A stretch of DNA of 64,000 nt, taken from positions 62,001 to 126,000 of the forward strand of contig NZ_JZTW01000014.1 of the NCBI RefSeq assembly GCF_000962805.1, given 5' to 3'. This document shows positions 8,363 through 16,568 of the stretch, in pieces. Position numbers and translations under genes: made by a program. Under the pieces are notes generated by a model. The model was not told the DNA's origin, ran no database searches, and saw nothing but the letters and a program-made list of their open reading frames with translations. The DNA comes from Pseudarthrobacter chlorophenolicus (GTDB taxonomy: Bacteria > Actinomycetota > Actinomycetes > Actinomycetales > Micrococcaceae). Position 1 is the stretch's first letter. Every line of letters begins with the position of its first letter.

Positions 8363-9364
8363 TCAGGCGCCCCAGCGGAGGGCGGCGGTGTGGACGGGCG
8401 CATCCCACAGTTCGGTCAGCTCATCATCCAGCCGCAGCACGGAGATGGAGCAGCCCTGCATCTCGAGTGCGGTGATGTAGTTGCCCACCAGGGACCGCTC
8501 AACGGTGGCGCCCTTGTCCTTCAGGACCTGGACGGCACGGCGGTACACGATGTAAAGCTCACTCTGCGGCGTCCCGCCCATGCCGTTGACGAACAGGAGC
8601 ACCTTGTCCCCCGAGCCGATGTTCAGGTCCGCCAGGACGGGCTCCAGCAGCCGGTCCGTGATGCCATCCGCGTTTTCGAGCGGAATGCGGTGGCGGCCAG
8701 GCTCACCGTGGATGCCGATGCCGATTTCGATTTCATCGTCCGCGAGGTCGAAGCTCGGCTGGCCAGCGTGCGGCACGGTGCAGGCGGAGAGCGCCACGCC
8801 CATGGTCCGTACGTTGGCGTTGACCCGTTCACCGATGGAGGCCACGCCGTCAAGGCTGTCGCCGCGCTCTGCGGCCGCACCGGCAATCTTCTCCACCAGC
8901 ACGGTACCGCCCACACCCCGGCGGCCCGCTGTGTACAGGGAGTCCTCCACGGCAACGTCGTCGTTGACCAGGACAGTGCGGACGCTGACGCCTTCGGCTT
9001 CGGCCAGTTCCGCTGCGGTCTCAAAGTTGAGGACGTCACCTGTGTAGTTCTTGACGATATGGACCACGCCGGCGCCTGAATTGACGGCGAGGGTGGCCGG
9101 AAGGATCTGGTCCGGCGTAGGCGAGGTGAACACCGCCCCCGGCACGGCGGCGTCGAGCATTCCCTTGCCCACGTACCCGGCGTGCAGCGGTTCGTGCCCG
9201 CTGCCCCCGCCTGAAACCAGGCCTACCTTGCCGTTCACGGGCGCGTCCTTGCGCGTGATGTACGTGGGATCTTCGCTGATCGCGACGAGGTCTGCGTGGG
9301 CAAGGCCGAAGCCCTGCACGGATTCCGCGACGACGGACTTGGGATCGTTGATGAGTTTCTTCAT
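8363..9364 (-). CDS. dhaK: Dihydroxyacetone kinase substrate-binding subunit DhaK
   Basis: 333 aa, the usual DhaK size. It binds dihydroxyacetone covalently through a hemiaminal to His219 in GIGIHGEPG; His57 in [10 protein letters not shown] is the second substrate-site histidine. Start ATG 9364 has CAGGAG 7-8 nt upstream. First gene of the dhaK-dhaL-dhaM operon, which turns dihydroxyacetone into DHAP at the expense of PEP. No dedicated regulator gene (DhaR/DhaS type) is adjacent. A 7-bp inverted repeat ACCCTAC/GTAGGGT (9421-9427/9448-9454) lies about 60-90 bp upstream and could be an operator. Confidence 0.94.
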   Translation of the reverse strand: MKKLINDPKSVVAESVQGFGLAHADLVAISEDPTYITRKDAPVNGKVGLVSGGGSGHEPLHAGYVGKGMLDAAVPGAVFTSPTPDQILPATLAVNSGAGVVHIVKNYTGDVLNFETAAELAEAEGVSVRTVLVNDDVAVEDSLYTAGRRGVGGTVLVEKIAGAAAERGDSLDGVASIGERVNANVRTMGVALSACTVPHAGQPSFDLADDEIEIGIGIHGEPGRHRIPLENADGITDRLLEPVLADLNIGSGDKVLLFVNGMGGTPQSELYIVYRRAVQVLKDKGATVERSLVGNYITALEMQGCSISVLRLDDELTELWDAPVHTAALRWGA

Positions 9365-9475
9365 GGCGGTGCTCCTGGCTGTGCTTGTGCTTGCTGCGCA
9401 CATGGAGATTGACAATCCCGACCCTACTACCGGCCGGAGGGGCTGCGGTAGGGTTCCATCCGCTGCAGACGCAGA

Positions 9476-9505
9476 AAAGGGACAGCCCCCAATGACTGTC
9501 CCTTT
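9476..9505 (-). terminator. Rho-independent terminator of argA
   Basis: AAAGGGACAG (9476-9485) pairs with CTGTCCCTTT (9496-9505): 10-bp stem and 10-nt loop. On the minus strand the stem ends in a run of T. It lies about 145 bp after the acetyltransferase stop and upstream of dhaK, separating the two units. Confidence 0.75.
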
Positions 9506-9648
9506 CCGTGGGCCCCCAAACCCGGCCGGCAACAGTTTATCCATCAATTCGAGTAAAAGGAAGCGCAGGTCAGACTGAAATGCAATGTTTTTGCTTCGTG
9601 CGTGCCTGTTCTGTGCACGGGTGCAGCCGGCGGGACCCGGCTGCCCTG

Positions 9649-10158
9649 TTAGAGGAACCGGATCATCCGGGTGTTGCCCAGGGTGTTTGGCTTCACGCGG
9701 GCAAGGTCGAGGAACTCCGCCACGCCTTCGTCATGGGAGCGCAGGAGCTCCGAGTAGACCACCGGATCCACGGCCGACTGGTCGGCCATGACCTCGAACC
9801 CGTGGCGCTTGAAGAAGTCCACCTCGAAGGTGAGGCAGAAAACCCGGGCCACCCCCAGTGCACGGGCCTCCTCCAGCAGCCGTTCCACCAGGACGTGCCC
9901 CACGCCCTTGCCGCGCCAGTCACCCGAGGCTGCCAGCGTGCGGACCTCGGCCAGGTCCTCCCACATGACGTGGAGCGCCCCGCAGCCAATCACCTCGCCG
10001 TCGTCCGACTCGGCGATCCTGAATTCCTGGAGGCTCTCGTAGTACGCCACCGTCTCCTTCGCCATCAGGATGCGCTCCTCGGCCAGCGGCGCCACCAGTT
10101 TCTTGATGGCGGAAACGTCGCTGGTGCGGGCAGGGCGGATGTGGAAGGAGTCAGTCAC
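9649..10158 (-). CDS. argA: Amino-acid N-acetyltransferase (short N-acetylglutamate synthase)
   Basis: 169 aa single GNAT domain. [19 protein letters not shown] contains the acetyl-CoA binding RGKGVG loop (about 97-103), and [13 protein letters not shown] is the C-terminal GNAT motif. Length and pattern match the short stand-alone N-acetylglutamate synthases of actinobacteria (Rv2747 type), which start arginine synthesis from glutamate and acetyl-CoA. Start GTG 10158 has TAGGAT 7 nt upstream, so probably leaderless. The gene is followed by its own terminator. Symbol given by family resemblance. Confidence 0.82.
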   Translation of the reverse strand: MTDSFHIRPARTSDVSAIKKLVAPLAEERILMAKETVAYYESLQEFRIAESDDGEVIGCGALHVMWEDLAEVRTLAASGDWRGKGVGHVLVERLLEEARALGVARVFCLTFEVDFFKRHGFEVMADQSAVDPVVYSELLRSHDEGVAEFLDLARVKPNTLGNTRMIRFL

Positions 10159-10217
10159 AGGTCCAATCCTACGAGGCCAAGGGCGCTGCGCTGCTGGTTA
10201 GGCGTTCCGGTGCCGAA

Positions 10218-10377
10218 GCCATTTGCCGCTTGCTGCTCCTCCATCGCTCTGACGCAAGCTACACAAATGGCCCCGGCACCTTCACTTCGCTAAAGGTGCG
10301 CCGCCCACAGGCGGCGGCGGTCAGGCATTTGTGTAGGCGCCGTCAAAGCGACGAAGGAGCAGGCGCCGGGAAATGCC
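10218..10377. repeat. Structured ~160-bp palindromic repeat, copy A
   Basis: Left arm 10218-10269 is an imperfect inverted copy of right arm 10326-10377 (52 nt each, about 80% complementary). The interior (10270-10325) has two small hairpins: GCACCTT/AAGGTGC and CCGCC/GGCGG. Each arm also folds alone: GCTTGC (10228-10233) with GCAAGC (10254-10259), and GGCGCC (10336-10341) with GGCGCC (10362-10367), both closing 20-nt loops complementary to each other. A second copy lies at 12660-12821 in the same orientation. Non-coding; between argA and the S9 peptidase gene. Confidence 0.85.
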
Positions 10378-10405
10378 TCGGCCGTCGGCGCAAGGCCAAC
10401 CGAAT

Positions 10406-12559
10406 CTACAGCCCGAGTTCTTCCGGCAGGTCCAGCTCCTGGCCCAGGACGTTCTTTGCCAGGAACCACTCCACCACTCCGTACCAGACCTTGGCGTGCT
10501 GCGGTTGCAGGATCCAGTGGTTCTCATCCGGGAAGTACAGGAACCGGTGGGCGGTCTGGCCGTCCTGGTCCGCGGCGAGCTTTGACTTGGACAGCAGCTC
10601 GTACCAGAGCCGCAGGCCCTCGCCGATGGGCACCCGGTAGTCCTTGTCGCCATGGATCACCAGCATGGGCGAACTGATCTTCTCCGCGTGCAGGTGAGGC
10701 GAATTTTCCAGCGCCATTTCCTCGGTCATTTCCTTCAGCCAGTACTGCGAGGCATCCGTGGTGGGACCGAACTGGTCGAGGGCCCACAGGCTGGCGTGGG
10801 TGACCACCGCCTTGAAGCGGTCCGTGTTGCCAGCAACCCAGTTGGCCATGTAACCGCCGAACGATCCGCCCATGGCCGCCGTGCGGGTCTCATCGATGTC
10901 CGGCCGTTCCACCGCAGCGTCAGTAACAGCCATCAGGTCGGTGAACGGCGCTTTGCCCCATGCTCCCCAGCCGCGCTGGATGAACGCCTGGCCGTAGCCG
11001 GTGGAGAGTGCCGGGTCCGGCAGCAGAACGGCGTAGCCCTTGGCCGTCAGGAGCCAGGGGTTCCAGCGCCACGTCCACGCATTCCAGGACCCCAGGGGAC
11101 CGCCATGGATCCAGAGGAGCAACGGCGCCGGGTTGTCCGCCGAAGCACCCTCTGGCAGGGCCAGGTAGGCGGGGACCCGCGAACCATCCGGTGCAGTGGC
11201 GGCGATGCGCTCCAACCTGCCCGGGCGTGACGGGCGTTCAGCCGGTGCCGGCAGCCGCGAGGTCTCTCCCGTCGCCAAGTCGATCCGCACGGCTTCGGCG
11301 GGGAATTCGTAGGAGCTCCGCAGTGCGTACGCGTACCTGCCTTCAGGGGAAACAACCACGTCGGAGTAGGCTGCGGCGTCCTGGGTCACCCGGGAGACGC
11401 TCACTTCAGCCGCAGCAGCCGGAACGCTGATCCGGAAAACCGGCGACGCGCCGTCGTCGTCCGCCGTTGCCAGGAGTGCGGACCCGTCAGGCAGCCAGGC
11501 GGCAGGCCTGGGCCAGCGGTCCCAATCGTGGGCGAGGGGCCGCAGCCCTGCGGCACTCTCCGCTGCCCCGTCCGTGGCTTCGGCGGCATTTTCCGCGCCG
11601 CCCGAAACGTCGAGCAGGTGCAGTTTGATTTCAGGCGCCTGTTGCGGGGTGGAATCGCTCTCGCTGACCACCACCAGGGTCCGGCCGTCCGGGCTGACCG
11701 GGCCCGGGAAGTAGCTCATGCCCTCCTGGTCGAGCAACACCTTGAGGCTGCCCGATGCGACGTCCACAGCCACCAGCACTGAGCGGCTGTCCGCCTTGGC
11801 CAGCGGCTTGGTGTAGCTGCTGTAGACCGTCCTGCCGTCAGGGCTGACCACGGTGTCAGCTTCACGGAGCTTCGCACCGGCCTCGGGCGTCAGGTTGCGC
11901 AGGACCAGAGGCGCCGCAGGGTCCACGGTTCCGGGTTTGCCGCCCGATTTGTCCTCCCCCGGCTCGACGGCGAAGATCCTCGGCTGGGCGGGGCCCAGGT
12001 CGGCATCCCAGAAGCGTACCGGGTACTCACTGTGCAGGATGGCGGAAACCTTCTTGTCCTTGCGGGACTTGCGGCGTTCTGCGTCGTCTTCCTCATCGGC
12101 GGAGCCAGCCAAGACCTCGGCGGCCACGAAGGTTGCATCCGCGTTCCGGGCCGTCATCACCCGGCTGACGCCGCCCGGCCTGCTGAGCGCCACACGGGCC
12201 TCGCCGCCATCGGCAGGCAGGAGCCAGAGGGCACTGACCGGTTCTTCATCGGGGCTGTCCGGATCGGGGCGGGCGGACGTGAAGTAGACGTCACCGCTGG
12301 CGGCGAACGCCGCTCCAGCCTCGCCCTTGGCACTGCGGGTGATGCGCCTGGCATGCTTCTGGCCCTTCGGGTCCAGTTCCCACAGCGCTGTGGCGAACTC
12401 GGTGCCCTTGCCGTTTAGGGTACTGACCGTGGTGACCAGACGGGTTCCGTCTGGACTCAGGGCCAAACCGCCCACGCGCGGGATGGACAGGAAGTGGTCA
12501 AGGTCGTGGAAGGGGGTCAGTGGTTGCTCGTCCGGGATCGCCGGGTTCTGATTAGCCAT
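10406..12559 (-). CDS. S9 family serine peptidase (acylaminoacyl peptidase/dipeptidyl aminopeptidase type)
   Basis: 717 aa, the usual size for the prolyl oligopeptidase family. The first ~430 residues look like a beta-propeller (LALSPDGTRLV, VVSPEGRYAYA blades), the rest is an alpha/beta hydrolase: oxyanion-region HGGPLGSW, nucleophile Ser near 564 in GGSFGGYMANW, Asp near 640 in HGDKDYRVP, His near 680 in DENHW. No signal peptide, so cytosolic degradation of short peptides is likely. A TTGTGA/TTGAAT promoter (18-nt spacer) ends 7 nt before the ATG. The gene is framed by two direct copies of a structured repeat. Confidence 0.9.
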   Translation of the reverse strand: MANQNPAIPDEQPLTPFHDLDHFLSIPRVGGLALSPDGTRLVTTVSTLNGKGTEFATALWELDPKGQKHARRITRSAKGEAGAAFAASGDVYFTSARPDPDSPDEEPVSALWLLPADGGEARVALSRPGGVSRVMTARNADATFVAAEVLAGSADEEDDAERRKSRKDKKVSAILHSEYPVRFWDADLGPAQPRIFAVEPGEDKSGGKPGTVDPAAPLVLRNLTPEAGAKLREADTVVSPDGRTVYSSYTKPLAKADSRSVLVAVDVASGSLKVLLDQEGMSYFPGPVSPDGRTLVVVSESDSTPQQAPEIKLHLLDVSGGAENAAEATDGAAESAAGLRPLAHDWDRWPRPAAWLPDGSALLATADDDGASPVFRISVPAAAAEVSVSRVTQDAAAYSDVVVSPEGRYAYALRSSYEFPAEAVRIDLATGETSRLPAPAERPSRPGRLERIAATAPDGSRVPAYLALPEGASADNPAPLLLWIHGGPLGSWNAWTWRWNPWLLTAKGYAVLLPDPALSTGYGQAFIQRGWGAWGKAPFTDLMAVTDAAVERPDIDETRTAAMGGSFGGYMANWVAGNTDRFKAVVTHASLWALDQFGPTTDASQYWLKEMTEEMALENSPHLHAEKISSPMLVIHGDKDYRVPIGEGLRLWYELLSKSKLAADQDGQTAHRFLYFPDENHWILQPQHAKVWYGVVEWFLAKNVLGQELDLPEELGL

Positions 12560-12659
12560 GCTTCCGATTCAACACGGTTTGTGTCCACCATCACAAACCT
12601 TCAGAAGCCGACACGCTGGTTAGTTGGCTGGGGCTGGGCCGGGGCGCGCCACCACCGGC

Positions 12660-12821
12660 GCCATTTGCCGCTTGCTGCTCGTTCCTCGCTTTGACGCAAG
12701 CTACACAAATGACCCCGGCGCCTGCGCTTCGCCTAACGCCCACCAACGCAGGAGGTGGCGGGCATCAGGGATTTATGTAGGCGCCGTCAAAGCGACGGAG
12801 GAGCAGGCGCCGGGAAATCTC
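12660..12821. repeat. Structured ~160-bp palindromic repeat, copy B
   Basis: Left arm 12660-12711 matches copy A's left arm at 48 of 52 positions; right arm 12770-12821 matches A's right arm at about 47 of 52. The interior (12712-12769) differs in sequence from copy A but keeps an inverted pair (CGCCCACC/GGTGGCG). Same orientation as copy A. It sits upstream of the S9 peptidase promoter and just after clpC. With the clpC terminator it fills the 354-bp gap 12560-12913. Confidence 0.85.
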
Positions 12822-12867
12822 TGATGGCCGTCACCGGGCTCAACCACGGACAGTGCGTTTAACCAGG

Positions 12868-12903
12868 AAAGCCCCGCCGCTCCTTGCGGAGTGGCGGGGC
12901 TTT
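12868..12903 (-). terminator. Terminator downstream of clpC
   Basis: AAAGCCCCGCC (12868-12878) pairs with GGCGGGGCTTT (12893-12903), extended inward by GCTCC/GGAGT around a TTGC loop: a 16-bp GC-rich stem 10 nt after the clpC stop. T runs are short on both sides. Confidence 0.85.
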
Positions 12904-12913
12904 GGCTCTGGAA

Positions 12914-15406
12914 CTAGACGCTCGGGGCGATTTCCGGGATGCGCGGCTTGGCGTTGCCGGCGAAGGTGAACTTCGCTTCGTCGCCTTCGCCTTCGACATC
13001 CACTACGACGATGTCGCCGGGGTGGATCTCGCCGAACAGGATCTTCTCGGACAGCTGGTCTTCGATCTCGCGCTGGATGGTCCGGCGCAACGGCCGGGCA
13101 CCCATGGCGGGGTCGTAACCGCGGGTAGCCAGGAGTACCTTGGCGGCCGAGGTCAGCTCGATGCCCATGTCCTTGTCCTTGAGCCGCTTCTCGAGGCGGG
13201 TCACGAACAGGTCCACGATCTCGATGATCTCGTCCTGCGTCAGCTGCGGGAACACCACGACGTCGTCAACACGGTTCAGGAACTCGGGGCGGAAGTGCTG
13301 CTTGAGTTCCTCCGTGACGCGGGCACGCATGCGGTTGTAGCCGGTCTGCGTGTCGGTGCCGGACTGGAAGCCGGTGGCGACGCTCTTGGAGATGTCCCGG
13401 GTACCGAGGTTGGTGGTCATGATGATCACGGTGTTCTTGAAGTCCACTACGCGGCCCTGGGAGTCGGTCAGGCGGCCGTCTTCCAGGATCTGCAGCAGCG
13501 AGTTGAAGAGGTCCGCGTGGGCCTTTTCGACTTCGTCGAACAGCACCACGGAGAACGGACGGCGGCGGACCTTCTCGGTCAGCTGGCCACCCTCTTCGTA
13601 GCCCACGTAGCCCGGAGGGGCACCGAAGAGCCGCGAAACGGTGTGCTTTTCGGAGTACTCGGACATGTCCAGGGTGATGAGGGCATCCTCTTCACCGAAC
13701 AGGAACTCCGCGAGTGCCTTGGCGAGTTCGGTCTTGCCGACGCCGGTGGGGCCGGCGAAGATGAACGAGCCACCGGGACGCTTGGGGTCCTTGAGCCCTG
13801 CACGGGTGCGGCGGATGGCCTGGGACAGTGCCTTGATGGCTTCGTCCTGGCCCACCACACGCTTGTGCAGTTCGTCTTCCATCTTGAGCAGGCGCGAGGA
13901 CTCTTCCTCGGTCAGCTTGAAGACAGGGATACCGGTGGAGTTGGCCAGCACCTCGGCGATGAGGTCCTCATCCACCTCGGAGATGTCGTCCATGCCGCCG
14001 GACTTCCAGTGCCGCTCCTTCTCCGACCGCTCGGAGATCATCTTCTGCTCCTTGTCGCGGAGCGCTGCGGCGCCTTCGAAGTCCTGGGCGTCGATGGCGG
14101 ATTCCTTCTCCATCTTCAGCTTGGCGATGCGCTCGTCCATGGCCTTGAGCTCCGGCGGAGCGGTCATGCGGCGGATGCGCAGTCGGGCGCCGGCCTCGTC
14201 GATCAGGTCGATGGCCTTGTCCGGCAGGAAGCGGTCCGAAATGTAGCGCTCGGCGAGGCTGGCAGCGGAGGCCAGTGCGCCGTCGGTGATGGTGACGCGG
14301 TGGTGCGCTTCGTAGCGGTCACGCAGGCCCTTGAGGATCTCGATGGCGTGTGCCACGGAGGGTTCCTTGACCTGGATCGGCTGGAAGCGGCGCTCCAGCG
14401 CGGCGTCCTTCTCGATGTGCTTGCGGTATTCGTCCAGCGTGGTGGCACCGATGGTCTGCAGCTCGCCGCGGGCCAGCATGGGCTTCAGGATCGAGGCCGC
14501 ATCGATGGCTCCTTCGGCAGCACCGGCACCCACCAGGGTGTGGATCTCATCGATGAACAGGATGATGTCGCCGCGGGTGCGGATCTCCTTGAGGACCTTC
14601 TTCAGGCGCTCTTCGAAATCACCGCGGTAGCGGGAGCCTGCCACCAGGGAACCGAGGTCCAGGGTGTAGAGCTGCTTGTCCTTGATGGTCTCCGGGACAT
14701 CGCCACGGACGATCGCCTGGGCCAGCCCTTCGACGACGGCCGTCTTGCCGACGCCGGGTTCGCCAATGAGGACAGGGTTGTTCTTGGTGCGGCGGGAGAG
14801 GACCTGCATGACGCGTTCCATCTCCTGCTCGCGCCCGATAACGGGGTCCAGCTTGTTCTCGCGCGCAGCCTGGGTAAGGTTGCGGCCGAACTGATCCAGG
14901 ACCACCGAACCTGCGGGGGCGCCTTCGGGCTGGCCGCCGCCGACGCCTGCGCCGGTGGTTTCCTTGCCCTGGTAGCCGGAGAGGAGCTGGATGACCTGCT
15001 GGCGGACACGGTTGAGGTCGGCGCCCAGCTTCACCAGGACCTGGGCGGCTACGCCCTCGCCCTCGCGGATCAGGCCGAGCAGGATGTGCTCGGTACCGAT
15101 GTAGTTGTGTCCCAGCTGGAGCGCCTCGCGCAGCGAGAGTTCCAGTACCTTCTTGGCGCGGGGGGTGAAGGGGATGTGACCGGACGGAGCCTGCTGGCCC
15201 TGGCCGATGATCTCCTGCACCTGCTCGCGAACGCCGTCGAGCGAAATGCTCAAAGACTCAAGAGCTTTGGCGGCAACGCCTTCACCTTCATGGATCAGAC
15301 CCAGAAGGATGTGTTCGGTACCGATGTAATTGTGGTTCAGCATGCGTGCCTCTTCTTGGGCAAGCACAACTACGCGACGGGCACGGTCCGTAAATCGCTC
15401 AAACAT
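12914..15406 (-). CDS. clpC: ATP-dependent Clp protease ATP-binding subunit ClpC
   Basis: 830 aa Hsp100 unfoldase that feeds substrates to ClpP. Two Clp_N repeats (about 1-145, each with [12 protein letters not shown]), first AAA domain with Walker A GEPGVGKT (215-222), UVR coiled-coil middle domain (about 425-460), second AAA domain with GPTGVGKT (about 551-558) and the C-terminal D2-small domain. The [11 protein letters not shown] start is typical, with AGGAG 9 nt upstream. Monocistronic, between the lsr2 terminator and its own. Likely controlled by ClgR (see the leader entry). Confidence 0.97.
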   Translation of the reverse strand: MFERFTDRARRVVVLAQEEARMLNHNYIGTEHILLGLIHEGEGVAAKALESLSISLDGVREQVQEIIGQGQQAPSGHIPFTPRAKKVLELSLREALQLGHNYIGTEHILLGLIREGEGVAAQVLVKLGADLNRVRQQVIQLLSGYQGKETTGAGVGGGQPEGAPAGSVVLDQFGRNLTQAARENKLDPVIGREQEMERVMQVLSRRTKNNPVLIGEPGVGKTAVVEGLAQAIVRGDVPETIKDKQLYTLDLGSLVAGSRYRGDFEERLKKVLKEIRTRGDIILFIDEIHTLVGAGAAEGAIDAASILKPMLARGELQTIGATTLDEYRKHIEKDAALERRFQPIQVKEPSVAHAIEILKGLRDRYEAHHRVTITDGALASAASLAERYISDRFLPDKAIDLIDEAGARLRIRRMTAPPELKAMDERIAKLKMEKESAIDAQDFEGAAALRDKEQKMISERSEKERHWKSGGMDDISEVDEDLIAEVLANSTGIPVFKLTEEESSRLLKMEDELHKRVVGQDEAIKALSQAIRRTRAGLKDPKRPGGSFIFAGPTGVGKTELAKALAEFLFGEEDALITLDMSEYSEKHTVSRLFGAPPGYVGYEEGGQLTEKVRRRPFSVVLFDEVEKAHADLFNSLLQILEDGRLTDSQGRVVDFKNTVIIMTTNLGTRDISKSVATGFQSGTDTQTGYNRMRARVTEELKQHFRPEFLNRVDDVVVFPQLTQDEIIEIVDLFVTRLEKRLKDKDMGIELTSAAKVLLATRGYDPAMGARPLRRTIQREIEDQLSEKILFGEIHPGDIVVVDVEGEGDEAKFTFAGNAKPRIPEIAPSV

Positions 15407-15861
15407 TTCGCCACACTCCTAGCTACGACGTACTTTGATGCTACGTGGCTGGCCCAATCTTGTGGAGCGTGTTCGCCACAGGGGAAACCCACAAGCTTTT
15501 CAGGGGTTGACCCAAGGTTGGCTGGGCAGCATCTGCAGGTGCGCCCGCCCGCAGACTCCCCGTTACTGAAAGACCCCTTTGACCGCCGTCCGAATAACAG
15601 TGGCTGCCCGGGAAGAACAAAACGGGCTTCCGGGGCCGCCCCAACATTTACCCAAAGGAATCCGGCGTTTAGGCAGCCGGGTGTTTGCCCGAGTTCCGGC
15701 GCCCGCCGCGGGGCTAAACGCCATTCCGCCCTGCGGCACACCGCTATTCCCAGAGCGGCAGTGCCGACGATGGCGGCTCCTTGATGGGGTCAATGGGTTC
15801 GGGCGGACCGTGCTGAATGGCAGTTGGTTCATCCCAGCCCCGGCAACTCCGCCAATAAACA
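15407..15861 (-). promoter_or_regulatory. clpC upstream region with candidate ClgR box
   Basis: 455 bp without a convincing gene. A -10-like TAGCAT (15438-15443, minus strand) would start transcription about 25 nt before the clpC ATG. GTTCGCCACAGGGGAAAC at 15471-15488 is an imperfect dyad resembling the actinobacterial ClgR consensus (CGC-N5-GCG core), about 30 bp upstream of the -10, but the second half reads GGG rather than GCG. The rest (15490-15860) shows no supported feature; open frames there are short or antisense-like. Confidence 0.35.
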
Positions 15862-15895
15862 AAGCCCTGTTCCCCGGCAACGGGGAACAGGGCTT
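15862..15895 (-). terminator. Rho-independent terminator of lsr2
   Basis: AAGCCCTGTTCCCC (15862-15875) pairs perfectly with GGGGAACAGGGCTT (15882-15895) around a 6-nt loop. Read on the minus strand it is followed by TTGTTTATT, a U-rich tail, 19 nt after the lsr2 stop codon. Confidence 0.92.
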
Positions 15896-15914
15896 AACCA
15901 GGGTCCTGCTGAAG

Positions 15915-16250
15915 CTAGGAATTGGCCTTTTGGTAGGCTTCCTGGATTTCCGCCTGAATTCGGCCGCGGCTGTTAACGGTGTACCCGTTATCCCGCGCCC
16001 ACTGGCGGATCTGTGCCGAATCGTGGCTGCGGCCGCTCCCCGAAGGAGCTTTCGCCTTGGCAGCCGCACGGCCGCCCGAGGACTTGCGTGCAGCGCCGAC
16101 ATAGCGCTCAAGCGAAGACCGGAGTTCGGTGGCGTTGGCCGCCGAAAGATCAATCTCGTAGTTGACCCCGTCGAGGCCAAACTTTACATTCTCGTCTGCG
16201 GATCCCCCATCCAGATCATCAACGAGGATGATGTTTACTTTCTGTGCCAT
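15915..16250 (-). CDS. lsr2: Lsr2 nucleoid-associated protein (actinobacterial H-NS analogue)
   Basis: 111 aa. N-terminal dimerisation domain (MAQKVNIILVDDLDGG to about residue 55), Ala/Lys/Gly linker (56-75) and C-terminal DNA-binding domain (76-111) with WARDNGYTVNSRGRI; RGR at 95-97 inserts in the minor groove of AT-rich DNA. It silences AT-rich, horizontally acquired genes. Shine-Dalgarno AAAGGAAG 7 nt upstream. A strong promoter lies 64 bp upstream in an unusually AT-rich gap, compatible with self-binding. It ends with a good terminator. lysS and a 57-aa membrane protein precede it. Confidence 0.96.
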   Translation of the reverse strand: MAQKVNIILVDDLDGGSADENVKFGLDGVNYEIDLSAANATELRSSLERYVGAARKSSGGRAAAKAKAPSGSGRSHDSAQIRQWARDNGYTVNSRGRIQAEIQEAYQKANS

Positions 16251-16313
16251 TTAGAGTCTTCCTTTTGCTGGAAAGTTTCGGTGTTCAGAAAAGCAGGATG
16301 TTTCCCAAAGAAA

Positions 16314-16343
16314 ATTATCTCCCTTTTTATGCCAGCGCGTCAA
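16314..16343 (-). promoter_or_regulatory. Predicted lsr2 promoter
   Basis: On the minus strand: -35 TTGACG (16338-16343), 18-nt spacer, -10 GATAAT (16314-16319), close to sigma-70-type consensus. It gives a leader of about 57 nt with AAAGGAAG before the lsr2 ATG. The 16251-16392 gap is notably AT-richer than its surroundings. Confidence 0.7.
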
Positions 16344-16392
16344 AGCGACAAATGCCGTGTGGGGATAACAGGGGGCAGGTTGGGGGGTTTAT

Positions 16393-16566
16393 CTATTTTT
16401 GACCGGTATCCGGGCGGTCACCGAGGCCCGCCCGGGCATCGGCTTCGGCCTGCGCGCGGGCTTCAGCCTGGCGTTCTGATTTATCGGCATTAAAGACCGC
16501 CTTCATTGCAAACCAGAACAACAAACCTACAACAAGGGACGGAAGCAGGACTGCTACGTACTCCAT
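16393..16566 (-). CDS. Small single-pass membrane protein (57 aa)
   Basis: Starts MEYVAVLLPSLVVGLLFWF: an N-terminal transmembrane helix (about 3-22), then a charged, Ala/Glu/Arg-rich helical tail (RQAEARAQAEADARAG, possible coiled coil) and GDRPDTGQK at the end. The ATG is 2 nt after the lysS stop, so it is almost certainly co-translated with lysS. No known domain; in layout it resembles short membrane-tethered adaptors, but the function is unknown. Clear coding character despite its size. Confidence 0.72.
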   Translation of the reverse strand: MEYVAVLLPSLVVGLLFWFAMKAVFNADKSERQAEARAQAEADARAGLGDRPDTGQK

Positions 16567-16568
16567 GG

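Noticed and set aside
12884..15784. 966-aa open frame on the plus strand opposite clpC
   Set aside because: Antisense shadow of clpC caused by high GC codon use; no start signal or recognisable domain, and clpC is unmistakable on the other strand.
16330..16355. Part of the structured repeat near lsr2 (shared GTCAAAGCGAC)
   Set aside because: Only 11 nt match, with no arms or partner; it overlaps the lsr2 -35 and is probably chance.
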